In this document: piece after piece, positions 38,423 to 47,401 of the stretch
How the letters are laid out: each line of letters opens with the position of its first letter
How positions within the stretch are numbered: position 1 is the first letter of the stretch
Assembly: GCA_024742665.1 (NCBI GenBank)
Contig: JANSYA010000005.1
Span: 124,001 to 188,000, forward strand
Reading direction: 5' to 3'
DNA: 64,000 nucleotides
Origin: a bacterium
Lineage (GTDB): Bacteria > Spirochaetota > Leptospiria > Leptospirales > Leptonemataceae
Notes under the pieces: generated by a model
Database searches by the model: none
What the model saw: only the letters and a program-made list of their open reading frames with translations
Told to the model about the DNA's origin: nothing
Made by a program: the position numbers and the translations under genes

Positions 38423-39829
38423 ATGACTGTATCCGCTTCACAACTCCCGGATTTAAATCTGCCCCGCAAACCGGTTTATGTTAAACTCGAATCAGGCATT
38501 GATTTTTTTCGCCTGTTTCAGACGATCGAAACGGAATGCGAAAACTGCTTCTTCCTGGAGTCCCTGGGCGAAGGCGACAGCGACTCCCGCTACTCTGTGA
38601 TTGGTTTCGATCCCGATGCGATTGTGCGCGGGCTGCCTGGCCGTCTCGTATGGAAACCGCGCGTCGGCGATCAGATCGAAATCGCGAGCGAGAATCCGTA
38701 CGATACTCTCGCGCAGTGGATGCCTCAGAATATTATTTCCCGCAACTACTCCGGCGGTCTGGTGGGCTACCTGAACTACGAGGCCATGAATTTTTTCGAA
38801 CCGGTTCTGGCCCTGAAGCCCCACGCCGATTTTGATCCCTTTCGCTTCGGCGTATACACCGACGGCCTGGTCTTGGATAAGATGACCGGCGAAGTCTTTT
38901 ACGTATTCTTCGACGCGGATCGCAGCGAACGCGTGCGCGCCTGGCTTGCCGCGCCCCCGCCCGGACATGCAGACCTCAGCGTGCGACCTCTCGGTCAGAG
39001 TCGCACCGAAGAACAGTACCATGCCATGGTCGCCGAGACGATCGAAGAAATTCGCAAGGGCAATACCTTCCAGTGTCAAATTGGTCTATACGAGGACTAC
39101 GAATTTACGGGCCATCCGATGGCCGTATACCAGGCGCTGCGGGAAGTGAATCCGTCGCCGCATATGTTCTATTTGAAATTCGAAGATCGCCTGCAAATCG
39201 GCGCGAGTCCCGAGCTGATCTTTCGCCTGCGCCAGGGGGAAATGGAAACGTATCCGCTCGCCGGCACAACGAAGCGCGGAGCCAACGCTGAAGAAGATAT
39301 TCTGCTCGCACGGGAACTGCTCAACGATCCCAAAGAAATCGCCGAACACAATATGCTCGTGGACCTGCACCGCAACGACCTGGGTCGCGTGGCGCGCTTT
39401 GGAACGGTGAAAGTGCGACGGCTCATGGACGCGAAGAAATTCAGCCACGTGCAACACATCTCCAGCGAAGTCGTCGGCATCATTCGCAAAGACTGCGACA
39501 TGTTCAGCGGACTCAAGAGCGTCTATCCCGCCGGAACCCTTTCGGGCGCTCCCAAAATCGAGTCGATGAAAATCATCGAGCGAGTCGAAGATTCCCCCCG
39601 CGGCCCATACGGCGGCGCGGTCGGACACTTCGGATGGAACGGCGAGTCGACCTTTGCCATTCCAATTCGCAGCCTCTTTCTAAGCGGGAATCGCGCGACA
39701 GTCCGGGCGGCGGCCGGCATCGTTTTCGATTCTACGCCCGAAGGCGAGTACCAGGAAATTCAGCGCAAGCTGGCCGGTATGAAAAAGACCCTGCTGCAGT
39801 TTGCAGCGGACGGGGACCCGGCGTCTTAA
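38423..39829 (+). CDS. trpE: Anthranilate synthase component I
   Basis: 468 residues. Converts chorismate and ammonia to anthranilate, first step of tryptophan synthesis. N-terminal FFLES at residues 43-47 is the tryptophan feedback-site element (LLES in characterised TrpE), followed by SRYSVIG. YPLAGTTKRG at residues 277-286 has Ala at the position where PabB has a Lys, which supports TrpE over PabB. Catalytic blocks HNMLVDLHRNDLGRV, YPAGTLSGAPKIESM and PYGGAVGHFGWNG are all present. trpG follows after 67 bases, forming the usual two-subunit enzyme. No leader or attenuator was seen upstream. Confidence 0.94.
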   Translation: MTVSASQLPDLNLPRKPVYVKLESGIDFFRLFQTIETECENCFFLESLGEGDSDSRYSVIGFDPDAIVRGLPGRLVWKPRVGDQIEIASENPYDTLAQWMPQNIISRNYSGGLVGYLNYEAMNFFEPVLALKPHADFDPFRFGVYTDGLVLDKMTGEVFYVFFDADRSERVRAWLAAPPPGHADLSVRPLGQSRTEEQYHAMVAETIEEIRKGNTFQCQIGLYEDYEFTGHPMAVYQALREVNPSPHMFYLKFEDRLQIGASPELIFRLRQGEMETYPLAGTTKRGANAEEDILLARELLNDPKEIAEHNMLVDLHRNDLGRVARFGTVKVRRLMDAKKFSHVQHISSEVVGIIRKDCDMFSGLKSVYPAGTLSGAPKIESMKIIERVEDSPRGPYGGAVGHFGWNGESTFAIPIRSLFLSGNRATVRAAAGIVFDSTPEGEYQEIQRKLAGMKKTLLQFAADGDPAS

Positions 39830-39896
39830 CGCTTTAAGATTCTAACGCCGCGCGATCCATCAACGCCGCCCGGGCATCCACATTCGAGAAACCATC

Positions 39897-40523
39897 ATGA
39901 AAGTCCTGATCATCGATAACTACGATTCCTTTACGTTCAATCTCTACCAGTACGCCGGCGAAATCTTAGAAGATTCCGGCGAGGCTTTCGCGCTCCACGT
40001 GAAACGCAACGATGAGATTACAGTCGCGGAAATCGCACGCGCGGGCTATGAACGCATTATCCTATCGCCCGGGCCGGGCGAGCCCGCCGACCCGGCGTAT
40101 TTCGGAGTTTGCTCCGAAGTCTTGCAGGGTCCCGCGAAGGAGCTGCCGGTTCTGGGGGTGTGTCTCGGAATGCAGGGGCTGGCGCACGTATACGGCGGAA
40201 AGATTCTGCGCGCAAAAGTGCCGATGCATGGAAAGACTTCGCCGGTCTGGAACGACGGCCGTGGTGTCTTTGCGGGATTGCCGGATCGCCTGAGCGTCAT
40301 GCGCTACCACAGTTTGATTGTGGAGCGCGCGTCGCTGCCCGACTGTTTTGAAATCACAGCCGAGACGGTCGACGAGACCGACCCGGCCGAACGGGAAATC
40401 ATGGGACTGCGCCATCTGGAATATCCGCAGTTGGAAGGGATTCAGTTTCATCCCGAGTCATTTGCAACCGAAGCCGGCATGCAAATGATCGGAAATTTTC
40501 TGGGTTTGCCCGAACGCGCCTGA
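39897..40523 (+). CDS. trpG: Anthranilate synthase glutamine amidotransferase subunit
   Basis: 208 residues, class I glutamine amidotransferase. LIIDNYDSFTFNLYQY is the family start; the triad is Cys89 in LGVCLGMQG, and His185 with Glu187 in QFHPESFATE. It supplies ammonia from glutamine to TrpE. It may also serve PabB in folate synthesis, as in many bacteria with a single subunit. ATG start. A strong hairpin follows in the convergent intergenic region. Confidence 0.94.
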   Translation: MKVLIIDNYDSFTFNLYQYAGEILEDSGEAFALHVKRNDEITVAEIARAGYERIILSPGPGEPADPAYFGVCSEVLQGPAKELPVLGVCLGMQGLAHVYGGKILRAKVPMHGKTSPVWNDGRGVFAGLPDRLSVMRYHSLIVERASLPDCFEITAETVDETDPAEREIMGLRHLEYPQLEGIQFHPESFATEAGMQMIGNFLGLPERA

Positions 40524-40575
40524 GGCTTCGCACGGCGAGATCACTGCATCGCGCTAAAGTTCTTCGCCGCTTGAT

Positions 40576-40594
40576 TCAGGGCGCGGCGCCCTGA
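40576..40594. terminator. Perfect hairpin between convergent trpG and exported-protein gene
   Basis: TCAGGGCGC-G-GCGCCCTGA: two perfect nine-base arms around one base, lying 52 bases after trpG and seven bases after the stop of the opposing gene. No T-run follows on either strand, so it may need Rho or mark the mRNA ends in both directions. Confidence 0.45.
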
Positions 40595-40600
40595 TCTAAG

Positions 40601-41332
40601 TCAGTAGCTGAACTTCAGTTTCTTCTCTCGTTCCCACCGACCGTTGATGCGGTTGTAATACGCGTAGGCTTCGATGCGACCCTGCGCATCGTATACATAA
40701 TCGCAGCGACTCAGGTTGCCGAAGGCTTCACGCACGCGCTGTTTGACTCGACCTTCCTCGTCATAGCGATAGGTGATCAGATTCAGTCGACCGTGCTCGC
40801 TGCTTTTGACAGTCAGGGTGGTCGGTTTCTGGTCGCGATATTCCAACTGGAACTGATCCTTCTGGCCGCCCGTGGTTTCGACACCGCGAATGATCAACCC
40901 GTCCCGATAAGCATAGTCCTGACGGCTGATGAGCCTGTGGTCGCGATCGAATTGTTCGAGGGCAACGAGGACTTCTTTTTTATAGATAAACTTCGTGCGG
41001 GAGATGATCTTTCCCGAAGGGTCGATCAGTTGCTCCTCTTTCAGCAGTCCGTCTACGTACTTATAAACGTTGCGACCGGCGCTCTGCCCCTCCGCATTTT
41101 GGAAGCGCTCTTCGACCAGGCGACCCTCTCCATTGTAGGCGAAGCTCGCGCTGCTGAGGACCTTTCCAGTCGGCGAAAGCACCTGCACGGACTTCGGTCC
41201 CCCGGGCAGGGGCTTCAGAACATAGGTATCCATTGGCGACCAGCGGACTGGCTGGAAGGCCCAGAGGGATCCGGCGAATAACAATGCGGCGGTGCAGATT
41301 AAAAGGCGGAGTGATTTCAGGTTTCGATTCAT
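40601..41332 (-). CDS. Exported protein with YD-like repeats
   Basis: 243 residues. Signal peptide SLRLLICTAALLFAGSLWAF with cleavage likely after LWA. The rest is a chain of short beta-hairpin repeats resembling RHS/YD units: YNGEGRLVEERFQ, YKYVDGLLKEEQLID, YAYRDGLIIRGVETT, YRYDEEGRVKQRV, YDAQGRIEAYAYYN. Each has Y-x-x-x-G-x-(L/I/V). Probably a periplasmic or surface beta-sheet stack. No catalytic part is seen and no function can be assigned. ATG start. It is divergent from rsmG and convergent with trpG. Confidence 0.65.
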   Translation of the reverse strand: MNRNLKSLRLLICTAALLFAGSLWAFQPVRWSPMDTYVLKPLPGGPKSVQVLSPTGKVLSSASFAYNGEGRLVEERFQNAEGQSAGRNVYKYVDGLLKEEQLIDPSGKIISRTKFIYKKEVLVALEQFDRDHRLISRQDYAYRDGLIIRGVETTGGQKDQFQLEYRDQKPTTLTVKSSEHGRLNLITYRYDEEGRVKQRVREAFGNLSRCDYVYDAQGRIEAYAYYNRINGRWEREKKLKFSY

Positions 41333-41425
41333 GATCTTTTCTCAGACGAGTTCACTGATAAGATCGGATTCTAAAAAAATAAGTGAATGCTTTTTCGCTC
41401 AATTCTCCGGCATCGTTCCGGAACC

Positions 41426-42202
41426 ATGTCGAACGAATTGAGCGCCGAAATTCAGAAGCGGGGGCTGAACCTGCCGAAGTCTCTGGAGCAGGATTACGAT
41501 ACCAAAATGATCTGGGACTACTATCGCTTCCTGAAAGACGAAAACGAAATCGGCGGCTTTTTCTCGAAGTCCGATACGGAGCGCATCTTCGAGCGGCATC
41601 TTTATGAATCCCTGATCTTCGCTTCGGCAGCTTGCGAGGAGTATTATGTCGCGACGGGACACCGTGTTTCACGTGAAACATCGATTCTCGATGCCGGCAG
41701 CGGGCCGGGCCTGCCTGGATTCTTATTCGCAGCTCGCACCGACATGCCCCGGGTCACCTTCCTCGACAGCAGTCAGCGTCGCTTGAAGCGCGTAGCCGAT
41801 TACGCCGCCGAACATTTTCCAGAAGATCACTCCACGCGCTTCAAATTTCAGTATCGCCGCGCCGAAGAGTACACCGCAAACTATCCGCTGATTGTTAGCC
41901 GCGCACTGATTCCTTTTCCGGCGATCGTGGAACTCCTGGGACATTTACAAAAGCCCGGAGATGTAATGATCCTCTGGTCGCCGAAGGATGCGCTGCCTGA
42001 CGAAAAGGTGAATATCTATCTCGACAAACTCGGTTATGTTTCACGTGAAACAGTGGCCATTCCCGAGCTCAGTTTTCTCGGTACCCGCCAGATTATTGTC
42101 TTGAAGAAGATGCGCTCCAGTCAGAAGGGGTACCCCCGCAAATGGAAAGACATTAAGGATTCCATCCCTGATTGGAAACCAATCCGGAAGCCCAGCACAT
42201 GA
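41426..42202 (+). CDS. rsmG: 16S rRNA m7G527 methyltransferase RsmG
   Basis: 258 residues from ATG 41426. S-adenosylmethionine motif I is [16 protein letters not shown]; the family blocks [23 protein letters not shown] and [12 protein letters not shown] are also present. It methylates G527 of 16S rRNA. Its sequence carries two perfect parS sites, both encoding V-S-R-E-T. Its stop overlaps the start of parA (ATGA). The N-terminal and C-terminal tails are longer than in many RsmG proteins (usually about 205-240). Confidence 0.92.
   Translation: MSNELSAEIQKRGLNLPKSLEQDYDTKMIWDYYRFLKDENEIGGFFSKSDTERIFERHLYESLIFASAACEEYYVATGHRVSRETSILDAGSGPGLPGFLFAARTDMPRVTFLDSSQRRLKRVADYAAEHFPEDHSTRFKFQYRRAEEYTANYPLIVSRALIPFPAIVELLGHLQKPGDVMILWSPKDALPDEKVNIYLDKLGYVSRETVAIPELSFLGTRQIIVLKKMRSSQKGYPRKWKDIKDSIPDWKPIRKPST
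41665..41680. promoter_or_regulatory. parS centromere site 1
   Basis: TGTTTCACGTGAAACA, a perfect 16-base match to the conserved bacterial parS palindrome, inside rsmG. It is about 0.5 kb upstream of parA. ParB (encoded at 42956) should load here and spread. Confidence 0.95.
42037..42052. promoter_or_regulatory. parS centromere site 2
   Basis: Second perfect TGTTTCACGTGAAACA, 372 bases from the first (start to start), also inside rsmG and 147 bases before the parA stop-start overlap region at 42199. Two sites this close mark a chromosomal partition centre. Confidence 0.95.
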
Positions 42203-42963
42203 ATCAAAAAATTATCGCACTGGCGAATCAAAAAGGCGGCGTCGGCAAAACGACGACCGCGGTCAATCTCGGCGCCTACCTGGCACGCATGGGACATAAG
42301 ATCCTCTTGATCGATATCGATCCTCAGGGCAACGCCAGTTCGGGCCTCGGCGTAGACATCCACGCCCTCGACAAAACTATATATGAAGTTCTGATCGACG
42401 AAATCTCCGCGGCCGAAGCGCTCCTGCCGACTCAGTACGACGGCCTGACTGTGCTCCCGGCAAACGTGCAGCTCTCCGGCGTGGAAGTCGATATGCTGCA
42501 GACCGAAAGCAAAGAATACATATTGCGCGACGCCCTGACTCAATTGAGCCATGAATTCGATATCATCCTCATCGATTGCCCGCCAAACCTCGGCATCCTG
42601 ACGCTCAACGCGCTGTGCGCCGCGAATCGGGTGATGGTTACTTTACAGACGGAGTACTACGCGCTCGAGGGTTTGACCCAGCTCATGAAGGTGATCCAGC
42701 TCGTGCAGAATTCTCTGAACCCCGAGTTGATCCTCGACGGCGTCGTCCTGACGATGTTCGATCAGCGCACCAGCCTGGCGAATCAGGTGGTCGAAGACGT
42801 GCGCGAGCACTTTCCCGATCGCGTATACAATACAATAATTCCGCGGAACGTTAAGCTCTCCGAAGCACCATCCTTTGGTAAATTCATTGGAGAGTATGCC
42901 CCAGATTCTACCGGGGCCCGGGCTTATGAAGAACTCGCAAAAGAGGTGGCCGAACGTGGCTAA
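42199..42963 (+). CDS. parA: Chromosome partitioning ATPase ParA (Soj)
   Basis: 254 residues. Deviant Walker [18 protein letters not shown] at residues 9-24 with the signature Lys12, switch I/A' [13 protein letters not shown], Walker [22 protein letters not shown]-dependent dimer that moves ParB-parS complexes on the nucleoid. No N-terminal DNA-binding domain, so of the Soj/type Ib chromosomal kind. ATG overlaps the rsmG stop; parB starts within its last codons. Confidence 0.96.
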   Translation: MNQKIIALANQKGGVGKTTTAVNLGAYLARMGHKILLIDIDPQGNASSGLGVDIHALDKTIYEVLIDEISAAEALLPTQYDGLTVLPANVQLSGVEVDMLQTESKEYILRDALTQLSHEFDIILIDCPPNLGILTLNALCAANRVMVTLQTEYYALEGLTQLMKVIQLVQNSLNPELILDGVVLTMFDQRTSLANQVVEDVREHFPDRVYNTIIPRNVKLSEAPSFGKFIGEYAPDSTGARAYEELAKEVAERG

Positions 42964-43828
42964 ACGAACACTGGGCCGCGGCCTTTCCAATTTACTTCCC
43001 GGCGCGGAAACCTCCGGCGGCAAAGCCGTGGTGCGCGACAATCCGAACTATCAGGAGATTCCGCTGAATCAGATTCGCCCGAATCCGAAACAGCCGCGCA
43101 AACACTTCAACGAAGCCGACATCAAAGAGCTCGCGAAAACCCTGCACACAGTCGGGTTGATCGAGCCGGTCGTCGTACGCAAAGTCGACGAACACTATCA
43201 GTTGATCTCCGGCGAGCGTCGATTTCGCGCGGCCGGCAAAGCGGGCTTCAAAAAGATTCCCGCCGTCATCAAGCAGGTCAACGACGTGCAGGCCCTGGAG
43301 ATGGGCATCATCGAAAACATCCAGCGCGAAGAGCTCGGTCCGGTCGAAGAGGCCCGCGCCTACGAATACTGGATGAGCGAAACCGGCCGCAAAGCCAGCG
43401 ATCTCGCCGAGCGCGTCGGCAAAGACCGCACCACGATTACGAATTTGATTCGCCTGCTGAAGCTTCCGGTCGAGGTGCTCGACTTAGTCGAGAAGCGCAT
43501 GTTGTCTCCCGGCCAGGCGCGTCCGCTGCTGGGCATCGGCGATCGCAAACTCCTGGGACAACTGGCCGTGAAGATCGCCCGGGAGGGTTGGACCGCCCGC
43601 AAAGTCGAAGAAGAAATTTCGCGGATCACCGACGGCCCCGCCGCGAAGAAAGCGAGCGCAGGCAAATCGCGCGATCCGAATATCAAACATCTCGAAGATC
43701 GTCTGCGCACGAAGTTCACGACCCGCGTGCAGATCACCCACAAGAAAACCGGCGCCGGTAAAATTTCAATAAACTATGCCAGTCTGGAAGACCTGGAGCG
43801 CTTGATCGAACTCTGGAAAGTGAAGTAG
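42956..43828 (+). CDS. parB: Chromosome partitioning protein ParB (Spo0J)
   Basis: 290 residues. Start GTG at 42956 overlaps the parA stop by eight bases and gives the family opening [18 protein letters not shown]-binding N-domain: [12 protein letters not shown] and [10 protein letters not shown] (GERRxRA motif, residues 86-92), then [17 protein letters not shown]. The parS-reading HTH is around residues 141-168 ([20 protein letters not shown]). The C-terminal dimerisation domain ends [13 protein letters not shown]. Binds parS and spreads as a CTP-dependent clamp. Confidence 0.95.
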   Translation: MAKRTLGRGLSNLLPGAETSGGKAVVRDNPNYQEIPLNQIRPNPKQPRKHFNEADIKELAKTLHTVGLIEPVVVRKVDEHYQLISGERRFRAAGKAGFKKIPAVIKQVNDVQALEMGIIENIQREELGPVEEARAYEYWMSETGRKASDLAERVGKDRTTITNLIRLLKLPVEVLDLVEKRMLSPGQARPLLGIGDRKLLGQLAVKIAREGWTARKVEEEISRITDGPAAKKASAGKSRDPNIKHLEDRLRTKFTTRVQITHKKTGAGKISINYASLEDLERLIELWKVK

Positions 43829-43897
43829 GCTGAGCGCGGCCCGGGGGCCGAGGACCGGGCGCGACAATCGCGCGATGGTCCGCGAAGCTTTTGCGAC

Positions 43898-44713
43898 TCA
43901 CTCGCGGATGTGTTCGTGCTTGTGAAGATGCTCGCTGCAGTACTCATGATCCGCGCAGTCCACGCAAAAACGAAAGTCCATGCGCGGATCGTCGCGCTCG
44001 GTTAAGCCGCATACGACACAGCGATGCACGGTGACGCCCGCACTCATCGCTTCGTAGGAAGCTTTGCGCACATTTCGTCCGCCCTGCCGGAGCATGCGCC
44101 GAAAGGCTTCCGGTCCATAAAATGCGAACCACGCGGCCATGCCAAAGAGCGGTTCCCAGAGCGGTAAGAGCGATCCGGTCCGACTGATATTGATCACGGC
44201 GAAGACGCCCATCACACCGAAGATCAAAACCGCGAGCCATTTCATTTTAACTGGAATAAAGAAGTACAGCATGATCACCTGATTCGGATTCAGATAGCAC
44301 ACCGCGGCGAGAATCACAAGATCCAGGAAGTATGGATTGACATTCGCGCCAAAGAGATAGTCGCCGAGCAAGTGCCCGACCACAATCATCAAGATCGCGA
44401 AGAAAGCGTAGGCATTGAACGCGACCGTGCCGATCTCCGCTTCCAGCTGCGAAGAGAATAACCAGAAGATGTAGATCATCAGCAGCAGCCAGAAGACACC
44501 GCCCATCGTGGGGCTGTTCGCGGCGAAGCTGAAGGGAAAGAGGAACAGCTGCCAGAATTCCCCGCGCACGAACAGGCCTTCATAGCTGAGCCGGCCGAAG
44601 CTCGGATCCAGGAACTGAGCGTAGGTTGAAACCGCCGCGATCAATACGGTCAAATATACCGTGAGGTTTTCGATCGCGAAGCGACCCAGCGTTCTTTCCA
44701 GTTTTCTTCTCAT
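43898..44713 (-). CDS. Rhomboid-like membrane protein without catalytic serine, C-terminal zinc motif
   Basis: 271 residues from ATG 44713 (CGGGAG about ten bases upstream). Six hydrophobic helices with rhomboid-like landmarks: RGEFWQLFLFPFSF and IFWLFSSQLEAEIGT (normally WxxxG..lE...G). The GxSG serine motif is absent: the corresponding helix reads FFAILMIVVGHLLGDYL. After the last helix comes a cysteine/histidine cluster, HRCVVCGLTERDD...FRFCVDCADHEYCSEHLHKH, which could bind one or two zinc ions in the cytoplasm. This is probably a pseudoprotease that binds membrane proteins. The upstream in-frame extension to 44992 is not convincing. Divergent from the NDH-2-like gene. Confidence 0.75.
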   Translation of the reverse strand: MRRKLERTLGRFAIENLTVYLTVLIAAVSTYAQFLDPSFGRLSYEGLFVRGEFWQLFLFPFSFAANSPTMGGVFWLLLMIYIFWLFSSQLEAEIGTVAFNAYAFFAILMIVVGHLLGDYLFGANVNPYFLDLVILAAVCYLNPNQVIMLYFFIPVKMKWLAVLIFGVMGVFAVINISRTGSLLPLWEPLFGMAAWFAFYGPEAFRRMLRQGGRNVRKASYEAMSAGVTVHRCVVCGLTERDDPRMDFRFCVDCADHEYCSEHLHKHEHIRE

Positions 44714-44776
44714 CGAATTTTTGCTCCCGGCTGCACCGGTTCGGGTCAACCAGTATTTCCGGGAAAGCGATGACAA

Positions 44777-46009
44777 ATGCCCCCGGCCTGTCGAAATGCC
44801 GTCTTGAATTCGAACGCCGAACAAAGTACTCCACAGAACTCGCAGCCGGCCCGCGTTCTCATCCTCGGAGGCGGCTACGCCGGGCTCTCGGCCGCGATTT
44901 TGCTGGGACGAGAGAAGGACGCATTCGATGTCACGCTGATCGACGCCTCGGATTCCTACCTCAGCTCGATCCAACTGCATCGCACGGTCCACACGCCCCT
45001 TTCAAAGCTTCGTATCGATTATCAATCTTTGTCTTCGCGCTACAATTTTCGCTTTCGCCAAGAACGCCTGGATTTTGATCGCAGCATGCTTCCCCTGTGG
45101 GTCGACGCCGGCTCCATGCCCACGACTGATGGACGCATCGAATTCGACTATCTGTGCCTGTGCACCGGCGCGGGATCGATTCCCATTGAAAACGACACCG
45201 AGCCGGCCCTGATCGGCGCACGCGTATTCACCCTGGACTATCTGAAAGAGAACAGTTTCGATAAAATCCTGGCAGAGGCTCTGGCCCATCGCCCGGGCGA
45301 CGAGGCAGGCGATGTCCGGCCGATGCCGATTTCGATCGTGGGCGGCGGGGCGACCGGCATCCAGTTTCTTTTCGAGCTGGACGATCACTTAAAGAAAACC
45401 GGTCGGCCGTACTTACTGCGCCTGGTGGATCTTGAAAAAAAAATCATGGCTTCGCTCTCGTCGGGCTTTCATGGCTACGTCGCGCGGCGCATGCGCGAAC
45501 GAAAAATTGAGTACTATCCGGGGCTGCGCTTTCGCAGGCAGGAGGACTCAGTCCTGATTGGTGAAAACACTGCTGACGATTCCGAAGTCCGACTCGACTC
45601 GGACATGACCCTGCTCTTTCCAGGCATATCCGCGCGGCCCTTCGCCATGCGCGCCAACCGACATGGCCAGCTGGAAGTGGCCGGGAACGTGCTCTCGAAC
45701 GTGCTGGCCGCCGGAGACTGCGTGCACTATGACGCCCCGGGCATGAACGCGCCGGCCGCCCAGGCCGCGGTTCGCAAGGGACGGCTGATCGCCGAGAATA
45801 TCAAACGCCTGCAAAGCGGCGAAAAATTGCAGTCGTATACCTATCCGGAGCTCGGATATTTTCTCAGCCTGGGACCCTGGGACGGGATCGGCTGGATGCT
45901 GGTGCGATTCAACGTGCTGACGGGCATCGCCGCCTTTGGGATCAAAGAGGCGATCGAGCTCCAGTTTCGTTTGTTTCTGGAAGGCGTGGATACTTATATC
46001 GATCTCTAA
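44777..46009 (+). CDS. NDH-2-like FAD/NAD(P) oxidoreductase
   Basis: 410 residues. Two Rossmann folds: the FAD site VLILGGGYAGLSAAILLG near residues 25-42, and the NAD site PISIVGGGATGIQFLFEL near residues 180-197. The second FAD contact is VLAAGDCVHYDAPGMNAPAAQ. The spacing and GIKEAIELQFRLF C-terminal amphipathic end match type II NADH dehydrogenases, which pass electrons from NADH to quinone at the inner membrane without pumping. The ATG at 44777 has no clear ribosome site; a TTG nine codons in is also possible. Convergent with the E1-like/rhodanese gene. Confidence 0.83.
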   Translation: MPPACRNAVLNSNAEQSTPQNSQPARVLILGGGYAGLSAAILLGREKDAFDVTLIDASDSYLSSIQLHRTVHTPLSKLRIDYQSLSSRYNFRFRQERLDFDRSMLPLWVDAGSMPTTDGRIEFDYLCLCTGAGSIPIENDTEPALIGARVFTLDYLKENSFDKILAEALAHRPGDEAGDVRPMPISIVGGGATGIQFLFELDDHLKKTGRPYLLRLVDLEKKIMASLSSGFHGYVARRMRERKIEYYPGLRFRRQEDSVLIGENTADDSEVRLDSDMTLLFPGISARPFAMRANRHGQLEVAGNVLSNVLAAGDCVHYDAPGMNAPAAQAAVRKGRLIAENIKRLQSGEKLQSYTYPELGYFLSLGPWDGIGWMLVRFNVLTGIAAFGIKEAIELQFRLFLEGVDTYIDL

Positions 46010-46021
46010 TTCGGTTCGATC

Positions 46022-47251
46022 TCAATACTCCGGCAGCTCCGGATCGATTTCCCGCGCCCAGGCATTGATCCCGCCCGTAACGTTCGAAATATGCGCGAAG
46101 CCCGCAGCCGCCAGAATTTCGCTGGCACGCTTGCTCCGACCGCCGGCCTTGCATAAGACGGCGTACTCGATGTCCCGATCCAATTCGCCCAGCCGATCCG
46201 CGAGCTGGCCCACGGGAATCAGCACGATGTCGGCTGCCGGCAGGGCGCTGACTTCTAATTCATGCGGCTCGCGCACATCGAGCACGCGAAAGCGCAGTCG
46301 ATCCGGTTCTTCGTTCAGGCGACGCTGGAGTTCACCGACGCTGATCTCCCGAATCTCCCGGCCTGCTTGCATCGGCTCCGACGCTTCGCGCGCTGGACCG
46401 GGCGCAGTCCTTTCTGCAGACTGCGCGGAAGCGTTCGCGGATTTCGACGCACTGCCTGAAGCATCGGCTTTCATCGCCGAGCGTCTGGCGCCCGCCCCGC
46501 AGACCGCGCATTCCGGATCCCTGCGAATCGACCACTCTCGGAATTTCAAATTCAACGCGTCGTATTGCAACAGACGACCGGCGAGCGTGCGCCCGGTTTG
46601 TGCCAGCAGCTTGATCGCCTCCGTCGCCTGGAGCGTGCCGATGATTCCCGGGAGCACGCCCAGCACGCCCGCATCGTTGCAGTCCGCGACGACGCCAGAT
46701 GCGGGCTCGCTGCTGCCGTGCAGACACGCATAACACGGCACGTCCTCCGACGGACCGCAGAAGACTGAAGCGACACCTTCGAATTGGAACAGTGCGCCAT
46801 AGATCAAAGCCTTCCGGCGCTCCACGCACAGACGATTCAAAATCTGCCGCGTGCCAATATGATCCGTTCCATCGAGCACCAGGCTATACTGATCCATCAA
46901 AGCCCCCGCGTTCGCCGCATCGATTCGCAGCTGATGCGTTTCGATTTCCACGCCGGGATTCATCTGCCGCAGGCGCGCAGCGGCACACTCGACTTTCGGC
47001 GCGCCGATGTCCTCGTTTGTATACAGGATTTGCCGCTGGAGATTGTGCAGCTCAACGCGATCGTCATCCACCAGTCCAAGACGGCCCACCCCCGCCGCTG
47101 CGAGATACTGCGCCGCCGGCGTTCCAAGCCCGCCCAGACCCACAATTAATATCGAGGAATTCTTCAGGCGCGCCTGGCCCTGTAATCCGAAATCCGGCAG
47201 GCGCAGCTGGCGATCGTAGCGCTGCATTTCCTGTTCGTCGAGGGCTGCCAT
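46022..47251 (-). CDS. MoeB/ThiF-like adenylyltransferase fused to rhodanese
   Basis: 409 residues. E1-like domain 1-about 240: the MoeB start RYDRQLRLPDFGLQGQARL, ATP loop ILIVGLGGLGTPAAQYLA, LVDDDRVELHNLQRQIL, and a CxxC zinc site (VPCYACL and PECAVCG). A flexible linker rich in Ala/Ser (about 245-300) joins a rhodanese domain with its active Cys in VLCKAGGRSKRASEIL. Such MoeB-rhodanese proteins activate the C-terminus of a sulfur-carrier protein (MoaD/ThiS-like) and load it with sulfur, for molybdopterin, thiamin or thiolated tRNA. Which carrier is unknown. ATG start. Confidence 0.9.
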   Translation of the reverse strand: MAALDEQEMQRYDRQLRLPDFGLQGQARLKNSSILIVGLGGLGTPAAQYLAAAGVGRLGLVDDDRVELHNLQRQILYTNEDIGAPKVECAAARLRQMNPGVEIETHQLRIDAANAGALMDQYSLVLDGTDHIGTRQILNRLCVERRKALIYGALFQFEGVASVFCGPSEDVPCYACLHGSSEPASGVVADCNDAGVLGVLPGIIGTLQATEAIKLLAQTGRTLAGRLLQYDALNLKFREWSIRRDPECAVCGAGARRSAMKADASGSASKSANASAQSAERTAPGPAREASEPMQAGREIREISVGELQRRLNEEPDRLRFRVLDVREPHELEVSALPAADIVLIPVGQLADRLGELDRDIEYAVLCKAGGRSKRASEILAAAGFAHISNVTGGINAWAREIDPELPEY

Positions 47252-47311
47252 TCTGAATCTAACTTAGCCGGGATCTCCGAATCGGGCTACCGCGAAGCGC
47301 CGGCGAACACA

Positions 47312-47357
47312 AAAAAAAACCCGGCGACGCAATCTTTCGATTGGGCCGGCCGGGTTT
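47312..47357 (-). terminator. Intrinsic terminator after pntB
   Basis: On the minus strand AACCCGGC pairs with GCCGGGTT around a longer loop, and a run of T (nine As on the plus strand at 47311-47319) follows. It sits 45-90 bases after pntB and before the start of the MoeB-rhodanese gene, so it closes the transhydrogenase operon. Confidence 0.85.
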
Positions 47358-47401
47358 TGCAGCGAACAGAGTGGAAATTCGCCGCGACTAAAAATCGCGG
47401 A

